Source of the DNA: Sciurus carolinensis
Taxonomy: Eukaryota; Chordata; Mammalia; Rodentia; Sciuridae
Length of the DNA stretch: 64,000 bases
Reading direction: 5' to 3'
Assembly: GCF_902686445.1 (NCBI RefSeq)
Contig: NC_062217.1
Span: 87,725,758-87,789,757 of the forward strand
The position numbers were made by a program, and so were the translations under genes. This document shows, in pieces, positions 22,561-34,936 of this stretch (position 1 is the stretch's first letter; every line of letters begins with the position of its first letter). Below the pieces are notes generated by a model. It had not been told where the DNA came from, made no database searches, and was given only the letters and a program-made list of their open reading frames with translations.

Positions 22561-25101
22561 ATCAACAAATTTCTAGAGACATATGAACTACCTAAACTGA
22601 ACGAGGAGGACATACACAACTTAAATAAACCAATTTCAAGCAATGAAATAGAAGAGGTCATCAAAAGCCTACCAACAAAGAAAAGTCCAGGACCAGATGG
22701 GTTCTCAGCCGAGTTCTACAAAACCTTTAAAGAAGAGCTCATTCCAATACTCCTCAAACTATTCCATGAAATAGAAGAGGAGGGAACCCTACCAAACTCG
22801 TTCTATGAAGCCAATATCACCCTGATACCTAAACCAGACAGAGACACATCAAGGAAAGAAAATTTCAGACCAATATCCTTAATGAACATCGATGCAAAAA
22901 TTCTCAACAAAATTTTAGCAAATCGCATACAAATATATATTAAAAAGATAGTGCACCACGATCAAGTGGGTTTTATCCCAGGGATGCAAGGTTGGTTCAA
23001 CATTCGGAAATCAATAAATGTCATTCACCATATCAACAGACTTAAAGTTAAGAATCACATGATTATTTCAATAGATGCAGAAAAAGCATTTGATAAAATA
23101 CAGCATCCCTTCATGCTCAAAACACTAGAAAAAATTGGGGTAATGGGAACATTCCTAAACATTATAAAGGCCATCTACGCTAAGCCCATGGCTAATATCA
23201 TTCTAAATGGTGAAAAACTGAAAGCGTTCCCCCTAAAAACTGGAACAAGGCAGGGATGCCCTCTTTCACCGCTTCTATTCAACATCGTCCTTGAGACTCT
23301 AGCCAGAGCAATCAGACAAACCAAAGAAATTAAAGGGATACGAATAGGAAAAGAAGAACTCAAACTATCCCTGTTCGCTGATGACATGATTATATATTTA
23401 GAGGAACCTGGAAATTCCACCAGAAAACTTTTAGAACTCATAAGTGAATTCAGTAAAGTAGCAGGTTACAAGATCAATGCTCATAAATCCAATGCATTTT
23501 TATACATAAGTGATGAATCTTCAGAAAGAGAAATTAGGAAAACTACCCCATTCACAATAGCATCGAAGAAAATAAAATACTTGGGAATCAATCTCACAAA
23601 AGAGGTGAAAGACCTCTACAATGAGAACTACAGAACACTAAAGAAAGAAATTCAAGAAAACCTTAGAAGATGGAAAGATCTCCCATGTTCCTGGATAGGC
23701 AGAATTAATATCGTCAAAATGGCTATACTACCTAAAGTTCTATACAGATTCAATGCAATTCCAATTAAAATCCCAATGATGTACCTCGCAGAAATAGAGC
23801 AAGCAATTATGAAATTCATCTGGAAGAATAAAAAACCTAGAATAGCTAAAGCAATCCTCAGTAGCAAGAGCGAAGCAGGGGGTATTGCAATACCAGATCT
23901 TCAACTCTACTACAAAGCAATAGTAACAAAAACGGCATGGTATTGGTACCAAAATAGACAGGTAGATCAATGGTACAGAATAGAGGACATGGACACAAAC
24001 CCAAATAAATACAATTTTCTCATACTAGACAAAGGTTCCAACAATATGCAATGGAGAAAAGATAGCCTCTTCAACAAATGGTGCTGGGAAAACTGGAAAA
24101 CTATATGCAATAGAATGAAACTAAACCCCTATCTCTCACCCTACACAAAACTCAACTCAAAATGGATCAAGGACCTCGGAATCAGACCAGAGACCCTGCA
24201 TCTTATAGAAGAAAAAGTAGGTCCAAATCTTCAACTTGTTGGCTCAGGATCAGATTTCCTTAACAGGACTCCCATAGCACAAGAAATAAAAGCAAGAATA
24301 AACAACTGGGATAGATTCAAACTAAAAAGCTTTCTGTCAGCAAAGGAAACTATCAGAAATGTGAAGAGAGAGCCTACAGAGTGGGAGAATATCTTTGCCA
24401 ACCATACCTCAGATAGAGCGCTAATTTCCAGAATCTATAAAGAACTCAAAAAACTCTACACGAAGAATACAAATAATCCAATCAACAAATGGGCTAAGGA
24501 AATGAACAGACACTTCACAGAAGAAGATGTACAAGTAATCACCAGATATATGAAAAAATGTTCAACATCCCTAGTAATAAGGGAAATGCAAATCAAAACT
24601 ACCCTAAGATTTCATCTCACCCCAATTAGAATGGCGATTATCAAGAATACAAGCAACAATAGGTGTTGGCGAGGATGTGGTGAAAAAGGAACACTCATAC
24701 ATTGCTGGTGGGGTTGCAAATTAGTGCAACCACTCTGGAAAGCAGTGTGGAGATTCCTCAGAAAGCTTGGAATGGAAACACCATTTGACCCAGCTATCCC
24801 ACTCCTTGGCCTATACCCAAAGGACTTAAAAGCAGCATACTACAGAGATACAGCCACATCAATGTTCATTGCTGCTCAATTCACCATAGCCAGATTGTGG
24901 AATCAACCTAGATGCCCTTCAGTTGATGAATGGATAAAGAAACTGTGGCATATTTATACAATGGAATATTACTCCGCAATGAAGAATGATAAAATTATGG
25001 CATTTGTAGGCAAATGGTCGAAATTGGAGAATATCATGCTAAGTGAGATAAGCCAATCTCAAAAAACTAAAGGACGAATGATCTCGCTGATAAGCGGATG
25101 A
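22561..25101 (+). CDS. L1 ORF2 C-terminal part, intact frame (partial)
   Basis: Uninterrupted frame of 846 codons from the truncation point to the natural ORF2 stop. It contains most of the reverse transcriptase (Arg-Gln-Gly-Cys-Pro-Leu-Ser-Pro near 23250; Phe-Ala-Asp-Asp-Met near 23377) and the complete C-terminal segment with its Cys/Trp cluster near 24660-24720. The endonuclease is absent. Lacking a promoter and ORF1 it cannot act on its own; it is useful as the in-frame reference showing where the sister copy is frameshifted. Confidence 0.9.
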   Translation: MNKFLETYELPKLNEEDIHNLNKPISSNEIEEVIKSLPTKKSPGPDGFSAEFYKTFKEELIPILLKLFHEIEEEGTLPNSFYEANITLIPKPDRDTSRKENFRPISLMNIDAKILNKILANRIQIYIKKIVHHDQVGFIPGMQGWFNIRKSINVIHHINRLKVKNHMIISIDAEKAFDKIQHPFMLKTLEKIGVMGTFLNIIKAIYAKPMANIILNGEKLKAFPLKTGTRQGCPLSPLLFNIVLETLARAIRQTKEIKGIRIGKEELKLSLFADDMIIYLEEPGNSTRKLLELISEFSKVAGYKINAHKSNAFLYISDESSEREIRKTTPFTIASKKIKYLGINLTKEVKDLYNENYRTLKKEIQENLRRWKDLPCSWIGRINIVKMAILPKVLYRFNAIPIKIPMMYLAEIEQAIMKFIWKNKKPRIAKAILSSKSEAGGIAIPDLQLYYKAIVTKTAWYWYQNRQVDQWYRIEDMDTNPNKYNFLILDKGSNNMQWRKDSLFNKWCWENWKTICNRMKLNPYLSPYTKLNSKWIKDLGIRPETLHLIEEKVGPNLQLVGSGSDFLNRTPIAQEIKARINNWDRFKLKSFLSAKETIRNVKREPTEWENIFANHTSDRALISRIYKELKKLYTKNTNNPINKWAKEMNRHFTEEDVQVITRYMKKCSTSLVIREMQIKTTLRFHLTPIRMAIIKNTSNNRCWRGCGEKGTLIHCWWGCKLVQPLWKAVWRFLRKLGMETPFDPAIPLLGLYPKDLKAAYYRDTATSMFIAAQFTIARLWNQPRCPSVDEWIKKLWHIYTMEYYSAMKNDKIMAFVGKWSKLENIMLSEISQSQKTKGRMISLISG

Positions 25102-25130
25102 GGACATATAATGGGGGGTGGGACGGGCTA

Positions 25131-25258
25131 GCATTAGGTTTAGGGTTAGGTTTAGAGTTAGGCTAAGGAGAGCAGTAAGAATGAAGGAAAGAAGGACTGT
25201 GTAGAGGGAAAAGAGGGGTGGGAGGGGTGGGAGGGGTGGGAGGGGTGGGGGGGAGGGG
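25131..25258 (+). repeat. Telomere-like and G-rich motifs in L1 3' UTR
   Basis: 25131-25164 is a run of degenerate TTAGG/TTTAGGG units; 25213-25258 repeats gaggggtggg four to five times. Same order and spacing as in the full-length copy, so both are inherited parts of this L1 family and not a remnant of a chromosome end. Confidence 0.88.
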
Positions 25259-25359
25259 AAAAATATAATAAACATCATTACCCTATGTAAACGTAAAAAA
25301 AAAAAAATAAATAAAAAAAATAAATAAATAAATAAATAAATAAAAAAAATAAATAAAAA

Positions 25360-26182
25360 TGGAAGTTTGTTTTTCTCTCATCAAAAAGCAATTTAGAGGC
25401 TTCGGAATGCTTTAAAATGAGAGTACTGGGCTGCGATAGTGTCAGGTATCTGGATTGCCTCTGTTACCAAACCAGGCCTTTTTGCCCACCAAACTTGCAG
25501 TATGCCAAACACCAAAGCAAATCTTGCAAAGGAGAAAGAATTTATTTAGAAAGGAATAAAGTATGTGGAAATGGGAGAGCAAACCTCAAATCCACCTCCC
25601 TGAGAATATGGTTTGGCAGTATTTATGGGATAAAGAAGTAGGGTGGTCTAAGACATAGGAAAAGATGATTGGAGTTAAGGAAAAGTGAAGTAATCAGTGC
25701 TCTGTGCATGCTTGTCAAACTGTGGCTCTTTATAGGAGACATGTAAAAAAAAAAAAAAAAATCATGGCCATTTTTAGAAATGGAACAATTGGTGATACTA
25801 ATTTTTATATTCTTATTTCATTTTGTGAATTTATTCCAATCAACTTTTGTAATCAAAGAAAAGATTTTCTTTTTCTTTTAATGTAAAATTTTGCCCAAAA
25901 ACAAAAAACATGATATTCTCCAACCACAGGTATGTGATCTATTCCACAGCTCTGAATATTTTCTTACCTAAAACCTGAGATACAGTCATAAAAAAACAAA
26001 CAAAACACCTTAAAGGCATTCTTCACTTTCTTCCTTAAATCTTTACCCTAAAATAATAATGTCATCCAATGAAACTTTGAGTATTGACAGGAATGAACTA
26101 TATTTGCATTTTACATTGCAGTAGCCACAGGATAAATATTACTATCACATATTTAAAGAGTGACTAAAATCAATATGAAAAT
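25360..26182. other. Intergenic; possible old LTR-like DNA
   Basis: No gene seen. 25430-25765 ('aaaccaggcctttttgccca' onward, ending in an A-run at 25746-25760) has the feel of an old transposon or LTR, but I cannot name the family or define ends. Confidence 0.35.
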
Positions 26183-26520
26183 TCTTTAAAAGATGAGGAA
26201 TGGAACCACCTTATGATCCAGCAATTTTACTCCTTTGGAATTTATACAAAAGAACTAAAACCAGCATATAATAAAGATGCATGCATACCAACATTTATAG
26301 TAGCACAATATCCAAGTCATGGAATCAGGCTAAGTATCCTTCAACAGATGAAAGAATAAAGAAAGTGTAGCATTAATACACAATGGAGTCTTACTCAGCT
26401 ATAAAGGGAATGCAATTGTGTCATTTCCAGGAAAATGGATGGAACTGGAGAACATCATGCTAAGTTAAATAATCCAGACTCAGAAAATCAAGGGTCAATT
26501 TTTATTATGGTCAAGAAAAA
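26183..26520 (+). mobile_element. Old L1 3' fragment
   Basis: Diverged ORF2 C-terminal and 3' UTR sequence: 'gatccagcaattttactcct', 'cttcaacagatgaaagaata', 'caatggagtcttactcagct' and 'aacatcatgctaagttaa' follow the L1 order. Confidence 0.82.
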
Positions 26521-26640
26521 ACAAAGTCTTTGTAATGTAGTGTCAGTACCTGACAAAGGAAAATCTATAAATGCCCAAACAATATGAAGACCTAGACAGA
26601 CTGTATGTGGTTTTCTCAATGATAGAAAGAACACCAAGGA

Positions 26641-26916
26641 GTGACTCCTTCTCTGGAGACAAATTGCAATAATAATAATCCCAATCCAGTTGAACTTTTT
26701 TATGTCTTTTGTAATGTCTCTAGCTCTTCATCTTCCACCAGGAGAAACAATGACTCCAGATCGATTTGTACTAAGCCTGAGGTATCTGGGGTGAAAGAGT
26801 GGAATGATATCACCATTTCCAACTTCCCAAGAGATAAACTAAATGTGCTGAGAGTTCAAAGACCCTTCACTATCTCACAGAAGCGAAAGAGAATAGAGGA
26901 TGCAGAGAGTAACTGA
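26641..26916 (+). other. Unidentified 91-codon ORF
   Basis: An open frame that does not look like repeat sequence: Ser-rich start, then Gly-Val-Lys-Glu-Trp-Asn-Asp-Ile-Thr-Ile, and a basic end (Gln-Lys-Arg-Lys-Arg-Ile-Glu-Asp). A possible splice acceptor ('gtaatgtctctag') lies at about 26722. Composition after about 26700 is more gene-like than the surroundings. It could be an exon or part of a retrocopy of a gene I do not recognise, or chance. Confidence 0.2.
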
Positions 26917-26929
26917 GAAGGTGATGTGG

Positions 26930-29900
26930 GTCCCCATGCCCTGCAAGTGTTTCCCAGAAGTGAGGCTGCTCTCCAGGAGTGTGTGCTACACTGATGTTCT
27001 CTCTATCCCTGAACATCATCTGCCCTTGACATTAGCAGCTATTAGTAAAGATATTTAACTAAACCACATTTCCTTTGTCATCATATTTGCTTAGTAACCA
27101 AGAAATCAAATGAGGTCAACATTTTGGAATTTTCACATTAACAGTGTTAGCATTGGTTTTCACAGTTGTTCCAATGCAAAAAGAAGGCAAGTGTGTCTCC
27201 TTCTTAGTGAGTTTCACACATGGCCCAATTTCATAGAAAACAGCTCATTGTGTAGTTTGGCAGAACCAAACAAAATCCCCAAACCAACCTGACATTGCTG
27301 TTGCCATTTTCAAATTAGAAATACAATCCATCTCAATAATCAAGGTCCAGAGAAAAGGCTGCAAAACCTGAGATTATATAGTTTCATCCTATACTTAAGC
27401 TAACTAGCAAGGTCTGTTTGTGAGCAAGAAATTCTGTACTTGGTATATATTTTATAAAACCAAAATTCCAAAACACAAAGATATGAAACACATTGAATTA
27501 CATAATCATTCCATGAAGAGTTTCAAAAAAATTTCTCTGGATAATGAGACACAACATTTAACTCTTGCTTCTTCTCCCACTCACTTTCTTAACTAGGTAA
27601 CACCCAGTAATCAGGGCTAGTAAAGGTCTGAGTCTGATCTTCTAAACTGCTCTTGGATGCAAGCAAGCACAGCAGTACATGCATTTCAAAGCAATTAAAG
27701 GTATAATTTGAGTCTTTGTAGGACACAGAATTATGATAGAATCAACTTTTTGGTATTTCCAAGGTAATAGTTAACTCCTGGCACAGAAGTAGTTCATCAG
27801 TGGTGGGAAAAGACCAATTGCTCTGAGAAATAATTTTGCAGCTCAAGTTTATGAAGGAAGTATTCCTTCTTCCACTATATTGAGCTGAGCGGGTGTGCTG
27901 CAGTATTTTTTATGGCTTCATCATGATAATGTTGTGGCTACTTTAGCAGCAGATGAAAACTGCTGATGTGTAATTGCCCTAATCACAGGATGTATAGGAC
28001 CTAAATATTTGCAGGGCAATTAAAAGCTATTTGCCTCTGAGGCCAAAATAAACGGCACATCTGAACAGCAACCCAGTGGAGATTTTAGAAAAATAGTTGG
28101 AAAATATTCTTAAGGGGCAAGAGTATGAAATGATTTATTGAGCACTCATTTTGTGGTTTGGTCAGATGTGAATTCAGGGAAAAGAGATCAAAAGATTGTG
28201 GATCAGGAAATATGTGTCATCAAGTAACTAAAAATAAATCTCAAAACAAAAAATAAATCTCAAAATCTCAAAAATAAAGGATCACAGTGTATGGTATTGT
28301 TATCCTTTCAAGCTGGCACATGGATTGGGGGCAATGCCTAACTGCCAGGATGTTATGGATATAAACCAAGGGACTGGCTGCACTTGTTAAACACTTATAT
28401 GATGGTAGCTAAAATAAATGATACCAATTTACCACCATCCAATAATGGGATTTTTCTGGAAGAATAATCTTCCCTTTTCACTCTTATCCCATTTATATAT
28501 AAAAACTTCCTATTTTCCACTGTACATTACAAGTAATATTTTGATCATATCTAACTCAAGTCTGCTAAATTTCTATACATTTTCTGATCTTTACTGCTAG
28601 CAGGAATTAGTATCTTATATTTTCTATGGTATAGAAAGTCTATATTCTCTACTGTGTGAGAGTGGTTGCATAGGGAAGAGGAAGATCAAAAAGCCCACAG
28701 ATGTTTCTACAGTAACTTAACATTTATATACTCCAAATAATTTGGGAAAAATATGGACTTGTTATATTCCATATTTGACATCATCTTGCCCTTAATCTAT
28801 TCTTCTGATTAAAAAAAAATTAGACCAAGTCAAGATAAGACACTAAAAATTCATGTATAATAATGTGTGATTGCAACCTCTCAAGTTAATGTATTAACTG
28901 TAAATTATCATTTTGGAATTTTTTTTTACCTTTTCTATGCTGTTAGTGTAGTACCTACAGACATGCAATCTTATAAGCACACATAGATGGGAGCTTTTAC
29001 TCATTTGGTTAACCCTGCTAACTCTGAAGAATTATTGATAAGTCATGGCATTTACACCATCCTTGATGCATACAGTTTCCCAATGTCTGGATTATGGCAC
29101 TCAAGATCTGTGAACACAGGGAAAGTAGAGCTGGCAACAACTTCCATAAAGCTCAGCAAGTTCTTTATGCCTACCGAGCATTGAATTCTCATTCTTTTGG
29201 GTAGTGTTGATTCTCTAAGGCTCACTAACCTTTCCTCAGGGCTTTAGACCAGCAGTGATTTCTACAGACAGACAAAACAACCCCTTGAACATTTTGTCTA
29301 GTTTTATTTAGTCATTCTTATTTTGCATTTTATCACCTACTTCTTTCTTCACACAGTCTTTCTTGTGCACTGGCTCTTTTCTGTACTGTGTACAGACTGT
29401 AGAGTTGCTGACCCAAGATTACATACATTGACATTTCATCTGCTGGTACTGATCCAGCATGATGGCTTCAGGTTGCACAAGCAGAAGGAAACAGAGCAGA
29501 GGGTCAGATGTTCCTAGGTTTTTCCTCATTCAACCTAGAATCTGACCAGAGCTTCCTTAGTAGGACTCTCCTTCTTTCTAAACTCTGAGCAAGGAACCAT
29601 GGGCAGCAATTGGATGTAAACCCAAATCACCATTTTTTTTTAATGTCTCACTTTCTCACCTCAGAGATTAAAGAACTTTCTTTTTAAAGTTTTCTATCTG
29701 AAAGTAAGTACCCTCTATGATGTCTTTTTTCAAAGAATTTGATAGCAAATATCTATGCCTCAAATTCCAACTTCTGCCTTAATACTAAAGAAAGCTTTGG
29801 GAATTAGAAAATCCTTTTATCCCCTTGTCATTATGTTTGGATGAAAAATGTCACACCAAAAGTGCATTGAGAGCATGGACCACAATACAGCCTAGTTCAG

Positions 29901-29955
29901 AGATGGGGCTTTTAGTCAATGATTATATCACAGGGACTCTGACTTTATTGATGAA
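26930..29955. other. Intergenic, no gene seen
   Basis: About 3 kb of AT-rich DNA with several 60-65 codon frames (27110-27292, 28418-28600, 28987-29184, 29323-29517), none with recognisable motifs, flanking splice signals or codon bias that I could support. Confidence 0.5.
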
Positions 29956-29959
29956 TTAA

Positions 29960-30242
29960 TTCATTGATATCTAAATGTACCTTTGGGAGGGGGGACCTAT
30001 TTGAGGAAGTAAGTCACCAGGGCATGCAGTGTGCCCTGAAAGAATTTATCTTCTCCACAATTTCTCTCTGCCATGAGCTGAGAAGCCACACCTTTCAACC
30101 ATAATGTTCTGACTTAAATCAAGCCCAGAACAATGGAATCAACTGACCATGAACTAGACCCCTGAAAAAGGAGTCAAAATAAAATTTTTCTCTTCTAAAT
30201 TTTTTCAGGCATATTATTCACAACAATGAAATGCTAACACAC
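29960..30242 (+). mobile_element. Possible MaLR-type LTR
   Basis: 'gggacctatttgaggaagta', 'ctgccatgagctgagaagcc', 'aaccataatgttctgac' and a 3' end with AATAAA-like 'caaaataaaatttttctc' followed by 'aatgaaatgctaacaca' resemble mammalian MaLR LTRs in order. Diverged and unpaired, so a solo LTR if correct. Confidence 0.45.
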
Positions 30243-30835
30243 TTTTTTCTTATAAATCCCTGACTTACTATATACTGTCTTTCTCAGAACAATAAAAAGT
30301 AACTTGAAATGTTAATTGAGCATTTATTTCATTCTGTTATATTCAGTGAAGCAATACAAGGATTTCATTCTCTACATTGAATTATGAGGTAACAAAAATT
30401 GGCAAAAGTTTCAATGTTAAAACTTAGTTTAATTCTGTGTCTTGAAACTAAACCATCTTAAAATCTTAATTACATTCTTTTAAACACCTCAATATTTAGT
30501 GATGTTTTTGGCAAAGTGCTAAAGCTTCCACATGTCCCTAGCCTGCCTTTCAGACTTGTCTCTCGGATCAGTCTAGTACAGGAAAAGAGATCAAGTCTCT
30601 GAGCTGAGAAACACAGATATGGAAGAGAAATTGTCAAGAGGCAGATGTTTACCAATCTATAGTCCCATGGAATCTCAAATTTGATTTGCAGTTAGAATAT
30701 ATCAACAATCATCACATGCTTAATTAGTGCTGCAGTTTGTGTTAAACCTATAGTTCCAAGTTCCAAAATCCTTTCTTATTTTCTTTTCCCTCTCCTTTCC
30801 CTTTCTTATTTTCTTCCTCCTCCCCCTCTTCCTCT

Positions 30836-30904
30836 TTCTTCTTCTTCTTCTTCTTCTTCTTCTTCTTCTTCTTCTTCTTCTTCTTCTTCTTCTTCTTCTT
30901 CTTT
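30836..30904. repeat. (CTT)n microsatellite in a pyrimidine tract
   Basis: About 22 CTT (GAA on the other strand) triplets, preceded from about 30775 by a further 60 bases of almost pure pyrimidine. Confidence 0.95.
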
Positions 30905-32340
30905 TTCCTTCTCCTTGTCATTATCCTTTGTAAAATCTCCTCATTCTTTTCTTGAGGACAACAGTCTTGTGAGGTGTCAACTGCCTAAAAAGGCAAGAAC
31001 AAAAATAAAGTAGGTAAATAATAGTTACCAAGGAAATCCCTTGTTGAATGAGATCCCAGTCATGCAAAATCAATGCTAACTTTAAGAGAAAATAAAATAA
31101 AATACTTTGGAATTGATTTATGAAAATTACAAAACACTAAAGAAAGAAATTGAAGAAACCTTAGAAGATGGAAGAACTCCCATGTTCTTGGATAGGCAGA
31201 ATTAATAGTGAAAATGGTCATAACACCAAAAGCACTATATGGTTTTAATGTAATTCCTATTAAAATCCTAGTGATATTCTTCATAGAAAAGAAAAAGCAA
31301 TCATGAAATTCATTTGGAAAAATTAAGGGACACAGAATAGCCAATGCAATCCTTAGCAAGAAAAGTGAAGCAGGAGGCATCACATTACCAGATCTTAAAA
31401 CATACAACAGAGCAATGGTAGCAAAAATGGCATTGTATTGGCACCAAAATACATATGTAGACAGAGACAAACCCATACAAATATGGGTTATTTCATACTG
31501 AATGAAGGTACCAAAAACATACATTAGCAAACTGATAGCCTCTTCAACAAATTGTCCTGGGAAAACTGGAAATCCATATGTAGCAAAATGAAATTAGACC
31601 TCTATCTCTAACCCTGCACAAAACTCAACTTCAAGTTAATTAAAAAACTTACACCCAAGAATAGAGACCCTGCTCCTACTAAAGGAAAAAGTAGGCACAA
31701 AACTTTATCATGTTGGCTTAGGACCTAACTATCTTAATAAGACACCTAAAGCACAACAAGTAAAATCAAGAATCAATAAGTGTGGTTCAAACTAAAATGC
31801 TTCTTCTCAGGAATGGAAACTAGCCAAAACATGAAGAGAGAGCCTAAAGAATGGGAAAAAATCTTTATATCAGATAAAGCACTACTCTCCATGTTATATA
31901 AAGAACTCAAAATACTTATACCAAAACTCCAAATAACCCAGTCAATAAATGGGCTAAGGAAATGAGCAGACACTTCACAAAAGATATACAATCTATCAAC
32001 AAATAAATGAAAAAATATGCAACATTTCTAGAAATTAGAGAAATGCAAACCAAATACACTCTAATATTCATCTCACTCTAGAATGGCAATTATCAAGAAT
32101 CCAAGCAACAATAAATATTGGTGAGGATGTGAGGAAAATGGTACAGTCATATATTGTTGTTAGGACTACAAATTGGTGCAGCCACTCTAGAAAGCAGTAT
32201 GGAGATTCTTCAGAAAACTTGGAATGGAACCACCATTTGACCCAACTAACCCACTCCTCTGTTTATATCCAAAGGATTCAAAATCAGCATACAACACTGA
32301 CACAGCTACCCCAGTGCTTATAGCAGCTCAATTCATAATA

Positions 32341-32453
32341 GCTGGGACTATACTTGTACCCCATTGTCCAGATCTCCAATAAAGATATTAAGACATTGGA
32401 AAAAACTTAGAACCTAATATTAAAGTTAATCTCTGAAAGTGTCATAATTCCAA
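32341..32453 (+). repeat. 113-bp duplicate of 33151-33258 inside L1
   Basis: From 'ctgggactatacttgt' to 'gtgtcataattccaa' this stretch repeats 33151-33258 with about 10% differences. It sits between L1 'cataatag' and 'aactatgg', which are adjacent in other L1 copies, so it is an insertion into the L1. Confidence 0.85.
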
Positions 32454-32509
32454 ACTATGGAAACCAAACTCAATGTTCTTCAACAGATGAATGGATAAAG
32501 AAAATGTAC

Positions 32510-32511
<2 letters not shown>

Positions 32512-32554
<43 letters not shown>
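32512..32554. repeat. (TA)n(CA)n microsatellite
   Basis: TA run followed by CA run, just upstream of 'caatggaatattactc' in the L1. Confidence 0.9.
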
Positions 32555-33124
32555 ATGGAATATTACTCAGCTTTAAAGAAGAATGAAATTATGGAATAAT
32601 ATGGGGGGCACTAGGGAAGAATGGAGTAACTTTGAATTGGGCTTAGGAGAGTGAGTGGAGGGGAAGGTAGTGAGGGGGTTAGAAGGACGGCGGAATGAGA
32701 TGGGCATTGCTATTCTATATACATGTATCTTTGCAAGACTAGTGACTCTGCATCATGTACAGCCAGAGGAATGAGATGTTGTACACCGTTTGTATACAAT
32801 ATGTCATTTTTTCTGTAATGTGTAGCTAATTATAACAAATAAACAAAATAAAATTTAAAAAAATAAAGTTTTTCTCTTTGCCACTAATCTCTCCTCTAAA
32901 ATTAGTTGAACTTGTGGGCCCTAAGTTACAAATAGCAGGTCATCTGAAAATTTGGTTTTGATGCATTTGATTTTTTACTACAATCTTGATTGCATTACTG
33001 ATTAAGGACACTGAATATGGTGTTACAGATAGTACAACATATGTTCAATGCAATTACTCAATAGACTGGGTGTCACACTAGAAGTAAAATTAATTTATAA
33101 GAGACTTTTCCATATTTCCTAGTC

Positions 33125-33183
33125 TTGACTTGAACTCAATCCCCAAGAAGCTGGGACTATACTTGTGTCCCACTGTTCAGCTC
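33125..33183 (-). mobile_element. B1-like SINE remnant, antisense
   Basis: 'cttgaactcaatccccaaga' and 'agctgggactatacttgtg' match the reverse of the B1/Alu-type left arm. The second part overlaps the source of the 113-bp duplicate. Confidence 0.5.
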
Positions 33184-33258
33184 TCCAATAAAGATATTAA
33201 GACATTGTAAAAATTTAAAACCTAATAATAAACTTAATCTCTGAAAGTGTCATAATTC

Positions 33259-33913
33259 CAATAGGGGAAATTAAACATAGAAATTACTGAGACAGATTAT
33301 ATTTTAAAGTATTTTTATTATGCTTATAAATTTATTTTTGTTAAAAAATGAATGCCAACATTGTGTGTGTGTGTGTGTTTTTCCAAATTTGGGAAAAAAA
33401 TTAACTAGTAATAGGAAGACTGAAAATATTTCAAGTGTTTTTATGTGCTTCTATCCAGAGAACTTGTATTGCAAATTTTACCTGATTTAAGCATTCTTGC
33501 ATCTTTCATCTCTCATGCTTTAGATGGAGGAGAATCTTTCATTTCAATGGTAGTCTAGAGGGGTTTGGAAATAAGATGTTAAAATAAATATACATTTCAC
33601 ACGCCATGCAGTAAATAATACAATGTAAATAACAGAAGTGTAATTACTTCCAAGTAAGGATATATCCTTACTTGTAATCAGTATAAATGTGACAAAAACA
33701 AACATACATTCTTGCTGAATCACCATGAAGTTAAATCACTGTGTTTAACTTTGACAATTGTTGTTTTAGTTTTTGGGTGTATTTGCTTGTTTGTGGTTAG
33801 TACAGTCACATCATTGAAATATACTGAAGAACACCAGAAATATAGGTTTAAGAAAACATGCAGTTAAGTTTCCAAAAGTAAGTTTATGTTTCCAATGACC
33901 ACAAATAGCATAT
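33259..33913. other. Intergenic, no gene seen
   Basis: AT-rich DNA with a short (GT)n tract at 33362-33379. No gene recognised. Confidence 0.5.
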
Positions 33914-34122
33914 AAGTTGGATGTGGTGGCACATGCCTATAATCCCTACAGCTCAAGAGGCTGAGGCAGGAGGATGGAGAGTTCAAAACCAGCCTCAAAA
34001 ACTTAGCAAGGTTCTGAAGCAACTCAGTGAGACACTATATCTAAATAAAATATTTTAAAAGGGCTGCAGAAGTGGTTCACTTGTTAAGCACTGGGTTCAA
34101 ACCTGGTACCATGAAAAAAAAA
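33914..34122 (+). mobile_element. B1-ID dimeric SINE
   Basis: B1 half ('gtggtggcacatgcctataa', 'ggctgaggcaggaggatgg') joined to an ID half ('gaagtggttcacttgttaag', 'gggttcaaacctggtacc') and an A tail. Confidence 0.9.
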
Positions 34123-34690
34123 GGTAATGTGGAATATGTACATATTCCCATGTAAACACACTGTATAATGGAAAGAAATGTGATCTCTTCTCAGAGAACT
34201 AAAGCAGGGTCCTGAAAGTATACATGTCAAAGCTGATAGACATCAGGGTTTAACAGCACATATCTTTAATGAAACACATAAGAATTATTTAATTCATCTT
34301 ATTATGTATTCTGTCCTTCCATTTGTTCTGCAAGTTAATACTTACAAAGTTGTGATAATGGTCCAGTTGAATATATAACTCATTTCATAGCAAAGAAATT
34401 GTTTTTCACACTGATCAGCTTAGATATAAACTTTTGGAACAACAGCTAACAAAAATATTCTAGCTAATAAAAAATTTCTAAAACCATATGTGACACTGGT
34501 GCACTGAAATTTCTTGTATCCTCCAGTTTAACTAACTTAAAAATTCTTGATCCACTCATGGGAGAAGATTTAAGAACCACATCTTAGAAATCATGTATAC
34601 TGAGCTTAAAACATTCAAATATGGTAATATGAAGGGAAAAATCACAATGGCATGTCACAATTATCAAATGCCATCTCTTATATTTCAAAA

Positions 34691-34936
34691 ATGTGTTGGG
34701 TGCAGTGGCACTTGCCTGTAATCTCAGTGACATGAGAGGGTAAGGAAGGAACACTGTGAATCCAAAGTCAGACTCAGCAACTTAGCAAGGCCCAAAACAA
34801 CTCAGTGAGATCCTGTCTCTAACTAGAATACAGAACATTGTTGGGGATGTATCTCAGTGGGTAAGTCCTTGATTTTGATCTTCAGTATCAAATAATAATG
34901 ATGATAATAATAACAATAATAATAATAATAATAATA
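34691..34936 (+). mobile_element. B1-ID dimeric SINE with (AAT)n tail
   Basis: 'gtgcagtggcacttgcctgt' (B1 half), 'gttggggatgtatctcagtg' (ID half), then a tail that has become an AAT/ATG microsatellite (34890-34936). Confidence 0.88.

Larger units (their letters stand above)
22561..25359 (+). mobile_element. Young LINE-1, 5'-truncated
   Basis: Plus-strand L1 of the same young family as 11433-17531, cut at its 5' end inside the reverse-transcriptase region. Body 22561 to about 25297, 3' UTR from 25102 with telomere-like and G-rich motifs, and a mixed A/TAAA tail to 25359. It is almost identical to the full-length copy where they overlap (about 2.7 kb). No convincing target duplication was found. 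Confidence 0.95.
31083..32870 (+). mobile_element. Old 5'-truncated L1
   Basis: Plus-strand L1 from the thumb region of ORF2 to the 3' end ('aaataaacaaaataaaattt' at about 32835). Frames are broken throughout; pieces such as Phe-Phe-Ser-Gly-Met-Glu-Thr and the Trp-Cys-Ser-His segment are recognisable. Its 3' UTR lacks the telomere-like motif. It is interrupted at 32341-32453 by a stretch copied from downstream DNA, and has a TA/CA tract at 32512-32554. Confidence 0.9.

Noticed and set aside
31060..31530. 156-codon minus-strand ORF as a membrane protein gene
   Set aside because: It is the antisense shadow of L1 ORF2; other hydrophobic frames antisense to L1 (906-1217, 4263-4523, 23652-23867) have the same cause.
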